A stretch of DNA of 64,000 bases. Source: Verrucomicrobiota bacterium (GTDB lineage Bacteria; Verrucomicrobiota; Verrucomicrobiia; CAIQCK01). The stretch spans positions 240,129 through 304,128 of the forward strand of contig JAPLTX010000059.1 in NCBI GenBank assembly GCA_026397915.1. Reading direction: 5' to 3'. This document shows, one piece after another, positions 35,003 through 43,383 of this stretch. The notes under the pieces were generated by a model. The model was not told where the DNA came from. It saw nothing but the letters and a program-made list of their open reading frames with translations, and did no database searches. Both the position numbers and the translations under genes were made by a program. The first letter of the stretch is position 1; each line of letters begins with the position of its first letter.

Positions 35003-36367
35003 CTACATGATCTCTGTCAAAAGTCCGTTCGACTTCACGCCTTCTGCGGCGGAGGGCAACACGTGGGCCTCCAGGCCCATCGGGTGGGGCAACTTCGCAT
35101 TGGCGTCAATGCCCGCCAACTGGTAGATGCTGCCGAGGAGGTCCACCGGATACACAGGACGATCTTTGGGTTCTTCGCCCTTCGAGTCGGAGGCACCGAC
35201 GATGTGGCCGCCTTTGAAGCCGCCGCCCGCAACCAACACAGAGAACACATTGCCGTAGTGGTTGCGACCACCATTCCACGGTGGCTGCCAGTCCACTTTG
35301 GGGCCACGGCCGAATTCGCCAGTGCACCACACAATGGTGGTCTCGAGCAAACCGCGATCCTTCAAGTCTTGCAGCAGCATCGCTAGACCTTGGTCCAGAT
35401 TGGGGCACTGCCGCCGCATGGTCGCGAAGTGGTTGCTGTGCGTGTCCCAACCGCCGGGATAGTTGATGACGACATAAGGAACACCCGCTTCGACCAGCCG
35501 ACGTGCCGCCAGACACTCCTGTCCGAAGGTGTGGCGGCCATACTTGTCCCGCAACTCTTGTTTCTCGATGGAGAGATCGAACACCTCTTTGCCTTTGCCC
35601 AGAATCAAGTCATACGCCGCTTTCTTGGATTCCTCCGCGGCGGTCATCTGCGGACTGGCGGCCATTGCTTTGCCCATCGTGTTCATCTTACCGAGCAACT
35701 CGCGACGGTTCTTCTGCCGGTCGTCTGTGATCGCACGGGCAACGACACCTTCCACTTCGAAGCGATTCGCGTTCGGGTCGCCGCCAGTGGCAAAGGGCTT
35801 ATACTTCGGTCCCAAGAAGCCCTCTTCGGAGAACCGCCCTTGCGCCTGGGTCATCACCACGTAGGGTGGAATGATGCCTTTGTATTCCTTTTTGAACAGC
35901 GCGAAGATGGCGCCAATGCTCGGATACGCCAGCCGCTCGCCGGGCGTGTGGCCGGTCTGCATCAAGTAAGCCGCGGTCTCGTGGCCATTGTTGCGGTGCG
36001 TCATGCTGCGGATGAGGGAGAACTTGTCCATCTGCTTCGCGAGCATGGGGAACAACTCGCCGAGTTGGATGCCGTCCACGTTGGTGGGGATGGCTTTGGC
36101 GAACTCGCCCATGTATTCGTAGCCCGCCTCCGGTTTCGGATCCCACGTGTCGTTGTGCGACATGCCGCCCCAGAGGAAAACCTGGATGACCGACTTGGCC
36201 TTGGCCTTGGTCTTGGTAACGGCTGGCGCAGATGGCGAGGCCACCGCGAATGCTTGAGGCCCCAAACGGTCGGCTACCATCAATCCGGCCGTCGCATAAA
36301 GACCCCGGCGCACTGCTTCACGTCGGGAAATTTGATTTCCGTTCTTTGAATTCTGGCTCGTGCTCAT
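35003..36367 (-). CDS. DUF1501 exported protein (Tat signal)
   Basis: 454 residues. The N-terminus has a twin-arginine-like signal (SRREAVRRGLYATAGLMVADRL). The DUF1501 body, related to the sulfatase/alkaline phosphatase superfamily, shows FLWGGMSHNDTWDPKPEAGYEY, MTHRNNGHETAAYLMQTG, YPGGWDTHSNHFATMRR and TTIVWCTGEFGRGPKVDW...GRNHYGNVFSVLVAGGGFKGG, where clustered His/Asp residues suggest a metal site. It is transcribed after the DUF1549/DUF1553 gene, the standard partner in Planctomycetes and Verrucomicrobia. The biochemical role of the pair is not known; it is likely periplasmic. Confidence 0.92.
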   Translation of the reverse strand: MSTSQNSKNGNQISRREAVRRGLYATAGLMVADRLGPQAFAVASPSAPAVTKTKAKAKSVIQVFLWGGMSHNDTWDPKPEAGYEYMGEFAKAIPTNVDGIQLGELFPMLAKQMDKFSLIRSMTHRNNGHETAAYLMQTGHTPGERLAYPSIGAIFALFKKEYKGIIPPYVVMTQAQGRFSEEGFLGPKYKPFATGGDPNANRFEVEGVVARAITDDRQKNRRELLGKMNTMGKAMAASPQMTAAEESKKAAYDLILGKGKEVFDLSIEKQELRDKYGRHTFGQECLAARRLVEAGVPYVVINYPGGWDTHSNHFATMRRQCPNLDQGLAMLLQDLKDRGLLETTIVWCTGEFGRGPKVDWQPPWNGGRNHYGNVFSVLVAGGGFKGGHIVGASDSKGEEPKDRPVYPVDLLGSIYQLAGIDANAKLPHPMGLEAHVLPSAAEGVKSNGLLTEIM

Positions 36368-36441
36368 ATTTTCAACTTCCTTTCATCTCATCCGGATCGG
36401 CCGGAAAATTTATCATACTTTGTGACAGACTCCGCGAAAAA

Positions 36442-38208
36442 TCAGTGCCGATAGAGAAACTCCGCGCTGTTGATCAGCGCCCAGGCTATGTCCACCCAAT
36501 CGTCGCGCCGCTTCACCACGATAGTCTTGTCAGGCTGTTTGACCGACTTGCCATTCTTCATCACTGGCGGCTGCCTGACCGTCTGCGTCGTGCCATACTC
36601 TTCCAGATTCTTCACCTCGTCGGCAGTCGGCAGACGTGACAGGGTGGTCAGGTAAAGCTCCTCGATGATTTCCTGCGGTTTGCGTCCGGAATCGAGGATC
36701 GCCCTCATCTTGGGACCCTCGTTAATCTTGCGATAAATGTGGCTCGAATTCAGCATGTGCAGCCACTGGCTGGGGACCGGCTTGTTATTGCGCTCGTTCT
36801 CCATGCCGGTGGCGCGCGCCGTGCGTCCAAACAAGGTCAGGAAAGGGCTGGTGATGCTACCGTCCGCGATCGCAACAGCCGACTTGCCCTCCGGGATGTA
36901 GGTAAACGGTTCAGGAATGGGGCTGGTGTAAAGGTCCGTCGCGCCAGTGATCTTGTTGATGACATCAATCAACACCTCCGCATCCAAACGGCGCAGCGAG
37001 TAGCTCGCAAAGTTGGCCTCGGCTTCAGGCGTAGTGACCTTGGGCATGGCGGAGAATTGATACGTCTTGGAATTCAGGATCAGCCGGTAGAGTTTCTTCA
37101 GATCGTAGCGTGCGGTGATGAGTTCCTTCTCCAGATAGGCCAAGAGCGCCGGATTACTCGGCGGGTTGTCGTCCCGGATGTCGTCCGGCTCGTGGATGAT
37201 GCCGCGCCCCATCAGCCAACCCCAGACGCGGTTCACGATGGCGCGCGTGAACCAGGAATTTCTTGGCGTGACCAGCCAATTGGCGAAGACCTCCCGCGGA
37301 TCCTTGTTTGGAGACAACTTGACTTTGGTTCCGTCCGGGAAGATTCCCACCAGTGCTCCGTGGTTGGCCTCCGCTGGATCGAACGTTTGCGCGACGGTGT
37401 TGGTAGGTTGCGCAATGGAGGCGATGGTGGCTTTGCCAGGCACGCTGCTGGCGATCACGACGTTGGAACCGAGAGGATTCCAGAAGACATGCTCCTCCTT
37501 CCACTCGCTGGTGGGCTTGTAACTGATCTGCGAGAAAAACACCGCCATGCCTTCCAGCTTGTTCGTCGGCCAGTTATCGGTGCGCGTTCCCATGAACGTC
37601 AGGGCCACGGCGCCAGCAATGCCATCCGGTATCCGGTTCTGGATGGCGCGGTAGAAGTTGACCGGTCCGACACGGAAGTTACTGCCGCTGGAAGTGAGCA
37701 TCTCGTTCACGAACTGGTCATACGGCTTGTTCTCAACAAGCGAAGCCCGCACCCAGCGATGAAACGCCTGTGCTGCATTGGGCCAGAGATTGACCGGGAA
37801 CTCCGCCTTGATCCGCAGGATGTCACCCCACCGCATCGCCCAGTAATCGGCGTATTCATCCCGCTCCAGCAAATGGTCAATCAACAGGCGGCGCTTGTTC
37901 TTCGTGTCCTGATCCTCAATGAACTCCTTGGCTTCCTTTGCCGTGGGCAGCGTGCCGATGATGTCGAGGTAGGCGCGCCGGACAAACACCGCATCGGTGC
38001 AGAGCGTGGGCTGGATCTTCAACGACGAGAGTTTCGCAAAAACGATCTTGTCAATCTGGCCTTCAGGCGTCGGCGCGGCGGAACTTTCAAAGACATTTGG
38101 CTCGGTCTCCGATGTTACAGCGCCACTCGCACCCACCACGAAAACAACCATCGCCAACAACACCGTCTTCGCCAAGTTTGCTGCTTCAACCGACACATCA
38201 AAACGCAT
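36442..38208 (-). CDS. DUF1549/DUF1553 exported protein
   Basis: 588 residues with an N-terminal hydrophobic segment (ANLAKTVLLAMVVFVVGASGA) as signal or anchor. The DUF1549 part shows IDKIVFAKLSSLKIQPT, VFVRRAYLDIIGTLPTAKEAKEFI and YADYWAMRWGDILRIK. The DUF1553 part shows FTRAIVNRVWGWLMGRGIIHEPDDIRDDNPPSNPALLAYLE, SKTYQFSA, LRRLDAEVLIDVIN and the ending LINSAEFLYRH. The N-terminal PSD1-type cytochrome module often fused to this family is absent. First gene of the four-gene exported cluster; the DUF1501 start is 74 bases downstream. Confidence 0.92.
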   Translation of the reverse strand: MRFDVSVEAANLAKTVLLAMVVFVVGASGAVTSETEPNVFESSAAPTPEGQIDKIVFAKLSSLKIQPTLCTDAVFVRRAYLDIIGTLPTAKEAKEFIEDQDTKNKRRLLIDHLLERDEYADYWAMRWGDILRIKAEFPVNLWPNAAQAFHRWVRASLVENKPYDQFVNEMLTSSGSNFRVGPVNFYRAIQNRIPDGIAGAVALTFMGTRTDNWPTNKLEGMAVFFSQISYKPTSEWKEEHVFWNPLGSNVVIASSVPGKATIASIAQPTNTVAQTFDPAEANHGALVGIFPDGTKVKLSPNKDPREVFANWLVTPRNSWFTRAIVNRVWGWLMGRGIIHEPDDIRDDNPPSNPALLAYLEKELITARYDLKKLYRLILNSKTYQFSAMPKVTTPEAEANFASYSLRRLDAEVLIDVINKITGATDLYTSPIPEPFTYIPEGKSAVAIADGSITSPFLTLFGRTARATGMENERNNKPVPSQWLHMLNSSHIYRKINEGPKMRAILDSGRKPQEIIEELYLTTLSRLPTADEVKNLEEYGTTQTVRQPPVMKNGKSVKQPDKTIVVKRRDDWVDIAWALINSAEFLYRH

Positions 38209-38486
38209 GAGCTTAACGCCTTTCGTTCATTCACCGATCGGAACATCCCGAACCATTGCCGTTGGAACGCTATTTAAATCCGGCCGCTTCTACAACGCCC
38301 ATCATCCAGCTATCATCATGCTCTGGGCTGCCACCATCCACAATGACCCAAAAGTATCATTGGCCACTTGGAGCGCACGCCCAGGCTACCGTCTCGCAAC
38401 GGCAAGCCGTGGCCGCCCACGGGACGATGGAGCAGCCTTGGGGGTTGCAAGCGGACGCGGAAGTGGCTTAACTGCTGTTTATCGCT
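38209..38486. other. Divergent intergenic region, no gene seen
   Basis: 278 bases between the DUF1549/1553 gene (leftward) and the histidine kinase (rightward). It must contain both promoters. I see no open frame with coding character, no RNA gene, no long hairpin and no convincing -35/-10 pair. An AT-rich patch, CTATTTAAATC, lies near 38270. Confidence 0.4.
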
Positions 38487-40664
38487 GTGAACTGGCTGAG
38501 CAAAACGAAGTGGGCTGGGAGCTGCCTGATAGCGGCTTCCTTGCTGGCGTGGCCGTCGGGCTCGCCGGCCCAGAGCGTGTTGTCAACGGTCCCCACTTTG
38601 TCGGTGCTGACCAACGTTGTGCAGGTGAAACGGCTCTCGCCCAAAGAGACCGAGCGGCATCATCCAGTGCGGTTGCGCGGAGTGGTGACTTACTTTGAGT
38701 GGAATCCGGACTGGCAGCTTTACATGGCGAACTTGCAGGACGAGACGGGCGGCATCTCGTTCTCGCCGGGCCGGACGGCAGTGGATGCGCTGAAACTAAA
38801 ACCGGGGCAACTCGTCGAGATCGAAGGCGTCTCCGCGCAAGGTCCGTTCGCGCCGGAGGTCCACGGGCCCGGAAAGTTCGGCAGCCCGGTCCGTGCAAAG
38901 GTGCTTGGCGCCGCGCCAGACCCGGAACCGCAGGTGCTCACACCCGAACAGATGGCCAACCCGTTTAACCAGGACGAATGGGTCGAGGTAAAGGGCGTGG
39001 TGCGGCGGGTGACAACACGCGCCGGACCCAAAGCCAAGGGCCGCATTATGGTGGACTTCAGCACCGCCAGCGGAACATTCCGCGCCACAGTGCCCACGCA
39101 GGCGACGCCGATCAAGACACCCTCCCACCTCGTCGGCGCGGCGGTGGCAGTGCGCGGTGTGTTTGCCGGCATCTACAATCAGAAGCGCCGGATTGTCGGC
39201 GCACACATCATGGTGTCGGCGCTGGATCACATCATCGTGGACGAGGCGGGTGCTGACGCGGCGTTCAAGCTGCCGCGGCTGACGGCTTCTTCGTTGATGC
39301 AATTCCGCCCGGACATGGCCTCGCGCGTGCATGTCAGCGGCGTGGTCACGCTGTTCGAGTCGGGAAGCCATCTCTACCTGCGCGACAACACCGGCGCGCT
39401 GCGCATCGAAACGCCGGAGACTAATCCTTTCCGGCCGGGCGATCGCGTCGAAGTGGTCGGGTTTCCCGCCTTCAGCGACGGCGCGCCGTTGCTGCTGAAC
39501 GCGTTTGTGAAAAAAACCGGCGGCGGTCCTCCGCCCCAACCCAGAAACATCACCGTCACACAAGCAAGCAGCGGCGAATTTGACGGCGAGTTGGTGCGAC
39601 TGGACGGCGTGCTGCTGGATCAACTGAAGCGGCCCGAAAACGTGATCCTGATGCTGCAAAGCGGTGACACGGTATTCTCGGCGCACTTTGCCGAAGGCGA
39701 GGCGAAAACCAACGCGCCGTCGCTGATGTTGAACAGTTGGGTGCAGATTTCCGGCGTCTGCCTCAATCAGTTCCGTTACTCACCCGAACCACGCCCCAAG
39801 CCTCCCCAATGGCGACCGGTGTCGTTTCACGTCGTCCTGCGCAGCCCGCGCGACGTCGTGCTGCTGCGTGAACCACCGTGGTGGACGCCGCAGCGAATCC
39901 TCTGGGCAATGAGCCTCTTGGCGGCGGCAATTTTTGTGGTCCTGGTCTGGGTGGTGTTATTGCGCCGACAGGTGGCGGTGCAGACGCGCGTCATCCAGCG
40001 GAAGGTCCAACGTGAGGTGCTGATGGAAGAGCGCTCGCGCATCGCGCGCGACCTGCACGACACCCTGGAGCAACAACTGGCGCTGATCGGCGTGCAGATT
40101 GACTCCTCGCTGGCGCGGCTCGCCAAATCGCCGGAGTTGGCGCGGAAGTCACTCGAACTGGCGCTGGCCGTCGTGCGCCACACGCACGAGGAGGCGCGAC
40201 GGTCGGTCTGGGACCTGCGCTCGGTGGCGCTGGAACAAGGCGGTCTGGTCGAGGCATTGCCACAACTGGCCGCGGCCGACCATGCGACGCGGCACAAAGT
40301 CGAGGTCATCACCACCGGCCAGACGCGGCGCTTGCCGGCGCTGGTGGAGACCAACCTGATGCGCATCGCGCAAGAGGCTGTCACCAACGCCATCAAACAC
40401 AGTAGCTGCTCCCGCATTGAAGTGAACCTGGATTATGGCCAGCGCGAGGTAACGTTGTGCGTGCGCGACAACGGCCGTGGGTTTGACCCGGAGAAGGTCA
40501 TGCCGGCCAGTAGCGGCCGGTTTGGCCTGATGGGTATGCGCGAACGCGCCGAGAAGATGAACGCCGTGTTTTCGTTATCGAGCCGGCCCGGAGAGGCTAC
40601 GGAAATCAAAATCACTGTGCCGCTGCCCGACGGCGCGGCGGAAAACGCAACCCAAATGTCATGA
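38487..40664 (+). CDS. Sensor histidine kinase, NarL/DesK type, with OB-like sensor domains
   Basis: 725 residues from a GTG at 38487. A signal segment (about 8-28) precedes a periplasmic region of some 430 residues built of OB-fold-like repeats (PVRLRGVVTYFEW...LYMANLQDETGGISF; WVEVKGVVRRV; VHVSGVVTLFESGSHLYLRDNTGALRIE). A transmembrane helix follows at about 470-490. The HisKA_3 dimerisation box ERSRIARDLHDTLEQQLALIG carries the phospho-His near residue 522. The ATPase domain has EAVTNAIKHS (N box, near 632), DNGRGFDPEK and GLMGMRERAEKM. It overlaps the response regulator gene by four bases (ATGA), so the two proteins form a pair. The signal sensed is unknown. Confidence 0.92.
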   Translation: MNWLSKTKWAGSCLIAASLLAWPSGSPAQSVLSTVPTLSVLTNVVQVKRLSPKETERHHPVRLRGVVTYFEWNPDWQLYMANLQDETGGISFSPGRTAVDALKLKPGQLVEIEGVSAQGPFAPEVHGPGKFGSPVRAKVLGAAPDPEPQVLTPEQMANPFNQDEWVEVKGVVRRVTTRAGPKAKGRIMVDFSTASGTFRATVPTQATPIKTPSHLVGAAVAVRGVFAGIYNQKRRIVGAHIMVSALDHIIVDEAGADAAFKLPRLTASSLMQFRPDMASRVHVSGVVTLFESGSHLYLRDNTGALRIETPETNPFRPGDRVEVVGFPAFSDGAPLLLNAFVKKTGGGPPPQPRNITVTQASSGEFDGELVRLDGVLLDQLKRPENVILMLQSGDTVFSAHFAEGEAKTNAPSLMLNSWVQISGVCLNQFRYSPEPRPKPPQWRPVSFHVVLRSPRDVVLLREPPWWTPQRILWAMSLLAAAIFVVLVWVVLLRRQVAVQTRVIQRKVQREVLMEERSRIARDLHDTLEQQLALIGVQIDSSLARLAKSPELARKSLELALAVVRHTHEEARRSVWDLRSVALEQGGLVEALPQLAAADHATRHKVEVITTGQTRRLPALVETNLMRIAQEAVTNAIKHSSCSRIEVNLDYGQREVTLCVRDNGRGFDPEKVMPASSGRFGLMGMRERAEKMNAVFSLSSRPGEATEIKITVPLPDGAAENATQMS

Positions 40665-41293
40665 AGCCCGAACGCAAACTCCGCCTCCTGCTGGTGGATG
40701 ATCATGCGGTCATCCGCATGGGACTAACCGGCTCGCTGAACCTTGAACCCGACCTGACGGTGATCGGAGAGGCAGGCAAGGGCGGTCAAGCCATCGAACT
40801 GCATCGCAAACTCCGGCCCGACGTGGTGTTGATGGATTTTCGGTTACCTGACATGACCGGCGTCGAGGCAACCAAGACAATCTGCCGCGAGTTCCCCGAC
40901 GCGCGCGTGCTCATGCTGACGGTGCATGAAGGCGAAGAGGACGTTTACCAAGCCATGCAGGCTGGCGCGCTCGGCTATGTGCAAAAATCCATCGGCTGGC
41001 GCGAACTGCTGGCGGCCATCCGCAGCGTGGCCGCGGGCGAGCGTTACCTGCCGCCCGAGCTTGCTGCGCGGTTGAAAGAGCGCCTCAGCCGCGAGGCGTT
41101 GAGCGAACGCGAACTGGAAGTGCTCCACCTGATCGTGCGTGGCCAGTCCAACAAGGAAATCGGCGTTTCGTTGAACATCTCCGATGTGACTGTCAAACGC
41201 CACATCACGCATATCCTGGAAAAACTCCACGTCCTTGACCGCACCCAAGCCGCCATCGCCGCCATCCAGCGCGGCATTGTGCATCTGGATTGA
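40661..41293 (+). CDS. NarL/FixJ-type response regulator
   Basis: 210 residues. The receiver domain has the acidic pocket (LLLVDDHAVIRMG), the phospho-acceptor Asp near residue 58 in VVLMDFRLPDMTG, and the conserved Lys in GYVQKSIGWREL. The C-terminal LuxR-type helix-turn-helix reads LSERELEVLHLIVRGQSNKEIGVSLNISDVTVKRHITHILEKL. It is translationally coupled to the kinase upstream (ATGA). Targets are unknown. The nearest downstream gene, a secreted hydrolase with a hairpin at its start, is a candidate target by position only. Confidence 0.95.
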   Translation: MKPERKLRLLLVDDHAVIRMGLTGSLNLEPDLTVIGEAGKGGQAIELHRKLRPDVVLMDFRLPDMTGVEATKTICREFPDARVLMLTVHEGEEDVYQAMQAGALGYVQKSIGWRELLAAIRSVAAGERYLPPELAARLKERLSREALSERELEVLHLIVRGQSNKEIGVSLNISDVTVKRHITHILEKLHVLDRTQAAIAAIQRGIVHLD

Positions 41294-41351
41294 ACTAATA
41301 AACCCAGCCGTCCGCGGCGCGACGCCGGGCAGCAAATCGGAGCTTCCATCC

Positions 41352-41383
41352 GGCGAGGCATCGCTGTAAGAATCCGCCTCGCC
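41352..41383 (+). promoter_or_regulatory. Inverted repeat abutting the hydrolase start codon
   Basis: GGCGAGGC (41352-41359) and GCCTCGCC (41376-41383) are perfect 8-base complementary arms around a 16-base loop, and the second arm ends immediately before the ATG at 41384. In mRNA this hairpin would cover the ribosome-binding region, and no other Shine-Dalgarno sequence is obvious. It may lower or control translation. Confidence 0.4.
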
Positions 41384-43321
41384 ATGAAAACATGCTTCTG
41401 CCTCCTGGTTTCTCTCTCTCTCACTTGCGCAACGCCCGCCTTCGCGGCCGACGCGCCGACGAGTCTGCAACTCCTCCTTCAACACCCCATCCTCGGCACG
41501 AATGTCCCGATGGCCGAGGTGCAGGCGTTCACCGAAACGCGCGTGCCGCGGATGCCGGCGGTGAAGTCGGCGGCAGAATGGCAGAAGATCGCCGACCGGT
41601 TGCGGCGCGAGATGTTCGAGCGCGTGGTGTTTCGCGGCGAGGCGGCGGTGTGGCGCGACGCGAAGACGAAGGTGGAGTGGCTGGATACAATCGAGGGCGG
41701 GCCGGGCTACAAGATTCGGAAGTTGCGTTACGAGGCGCTGCCGGGGTTGTGGATACCGGCGCTGCTCTATCTGCCGGACAATCTTTCCGGCAAGGTGCCC
41801 GTGATGCTCGCCGTCAACGGCCACGACGGCAACGGCAAGGCCGCGCCCTACAAACAGATTCGCTGCATCAATCTCGCCAAGCGCGGCATGATCTCGCTCA
41901 ACGTCGAGTGGTTCGGCATGGGCCAACTGCGCACGCCAGGTTTCACGCACTCGCGCATGAACCAACTCGACCTCTGTGGCACCAGCGGCGTGTCGCCGTT
42001 TTACCTGGCAATGAAACGCGGGCTGGATGTGCTGCTGTCGCTGGAGAACGCCGACGCGAGCCGCGTGGCCGTGTCGGGTGTATCGGGCGGCGGCTGGCAG
42101 TCTATCTTCATCAGCTCGCTCGATACGCGTATCACGCTCTCCAACCCGGTGGCGGGCTACTCCAGCTTCCGCACGCGCGCGCGGTATCTCACCGACCTCG
42201 GCGATTCCGAGCAGACGCCGTGCGACATGGCGACCGTGGCCGATTACACACACCTGACGGCGATGCGCGCGCCGCGGCCAACGCTGCTGACCTACAACGC
42301 GAAGGACCACTGCTGCTTCGCCGCCCCGCACGCGTTACCGCCGTTGCTCGACGCGGTCCAGCCGATCTACACGATGTTCGGCCAGACCTCGGCGCTGCGC
42401 TCGCACATCAACTACGTGCCGGGCAATCACAACTTCGAGCGGGACAACCGTGAGGCGTTCTACGGCATGGTCGGCGATTTCTTCAGCGGCGACCCGAAGT
42501 TTGACGCGGTGGAGATTTTCAGCGAGTCCGAGGTGAAGACCAACACGGTGCTGGCCGTCGAGCTGCCCGCCGACAACGCGGACTTCAACACGCTGGCGCG
42601 GGCGTTGAGCCGGAATCTGCCGCGCCATCCGGAAATCCCGACGGCGAAGGCGGCGTTGAACCGCTGGCAGCAGACCAACCGCGCCAAGCTGCGCGAGGTC
42701 GTTCACGCCAAGGACTACGCGGTCGTCGCAGAGCGTGTCGGCGGCGAGGAGAAGGACGGTGTGAAGGCGACGTTTTGGAAACTTAAGCTGAGCGGCGTCT
42801 GGACGGTGGCCGCGGTCGAGCTGACTCGCGGCGCAGCGAGGGAGACGGTGATTCTCACCGCCGACGAAGGCCGGAAGAGCGCCGCCGCTGAGGTTGAGCG
42901 GCTGCTCGCAGCCGGCAAGCGCGTGTTGGCGGTGGACCCGTTCTATTTCGGTGAGTCGAGGATTGCGGCGCGGGATTATCTCTTTGCGTTGCTCGTGGCA
43001 GGCGTGGGCGAGCGTCCGCTCGGTTTGCAAGCGAGCCAACTCGCCGCCATCGCCCGTTGGTCGCAGCGCGAACTCAAGACCGGCCCAGTGACGCTCACCG
43101 CCTGCGGTCCGCGTTCGAGCACGTTCTCGCTGATCGCCGCCGCGTTGGAGGAGAAAGCCGTCTCCGGCGTCGAGCTTCGAGGCGCGCTCGGCAGCTTAAA
43201 GGAAGTCATCGAGAAGGATTGGACGGTGGACAAGACGCCGGAGATGTTCTGCTTCGGTCTGCTGGAGGCGTTCGACGTCCCGCAACTCACCGCGCTGGTT
43301 GCGCCGCGCAAGGTCAGATAG
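41384..43321 (+). CDS. Secreted alpha/beta-hydrolase, acetyl-xylan-esterase-like
   Basis: 645 residues with a signal peptide (MKTCFCLLVSLSLTCATPAFA). An alpha/beta hydrolase core shows LWIPALLYLPDNLSGKVPVMLAVNGHDG, SLNVEWFGMGQ, and the nucleophile elbow GVSGGGWQS with Ser near residue 233. LTYNAKDHCCF and HINYVPGNHNFERDNREAF are candidate acid and histidine regions. A second domain of about 250 residues follows and is not recognised. The fold fits polysaccharide de-esterification (acetyl or methyl esters) outside the cytoplasm. The TAG stop overlaps the first base of a REPIN element. Confidence 0.82.
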   Translation: MKTCFCLLVSLSLTCATPAFAADAPTSLQLLLQHPILGTNVPMAEVQAFTETRVPRMPAVKSAAEWQKIADRLRREMFERVVFRGEAAVWRDAKTKVEWLDTIEGGPGYKIRKLRYEALPGLWIPALLYLPDNLSGKVPVMLAVNGHDGNGKAAPYKQIRCINLAKRGMISLNVEWFGMGQLRTPGFTHSRMNQLDLCGTSGVSPFYLAMKRGLDVLLSLENADASRVAVSGVSGGGWQSIFISSLDTRITLSNPVAGYSSFRTRARYLTDLGDSEQTPCDMATVADYTHLTAMRAPRPTLLTYNAKDHCCFAAPHALPPLLDAVQPIYTMFGQTSALRSHINYVPGNHNFERDNREAFYGMVGDFFSGDPKFDAVEIFSESEVKTNTVLAVELPADNADFNTLARALSRNLPRHPEIPTAKAALNRWQQTNRAKLREVVHAKDYAVVAERVGGEEKDGVKATFWKLKLSGVWTVAAVELTRGAARETVILTADEGRKSAAAEVERLLAAGKRVLAVDPFYFGESRIAARDYLFALLVAGVGERPLGLQASQLAAIARWSQRELKTGPVTLTACGPRSSTFSLIAAALEEKAVSGVELRGALGSLKEVIEKDWTVDKTPEMFCFGLLEAFDVPQLTALVAPRKVR

Positions 43322-43383
43322 TAGTCATCACGCTCCGCGTGATGCGTCATTACAAAAATCCTCACGCGGAGCGTGAGGACTAC
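43321..43383. repeat. REPIN-type double hairpin between convergent genes
   Basis: Structure: GTAGT, hairpin CATCACGC-TCC-GCGTGATG (43326-43344), a 15-base linker, hairpin CCTCACGC-GGA-GCGTGAGG (43360-43378), then ACTAC. Both outer ends read GTAGT when read inward. The TCC loop and GTAG foot match the other two elements, but the stem sequence belongs to a different family. The element fills the entire gap between the hydrolase and galK, and its ends overlap both stop codons. Confidence 0.85.
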
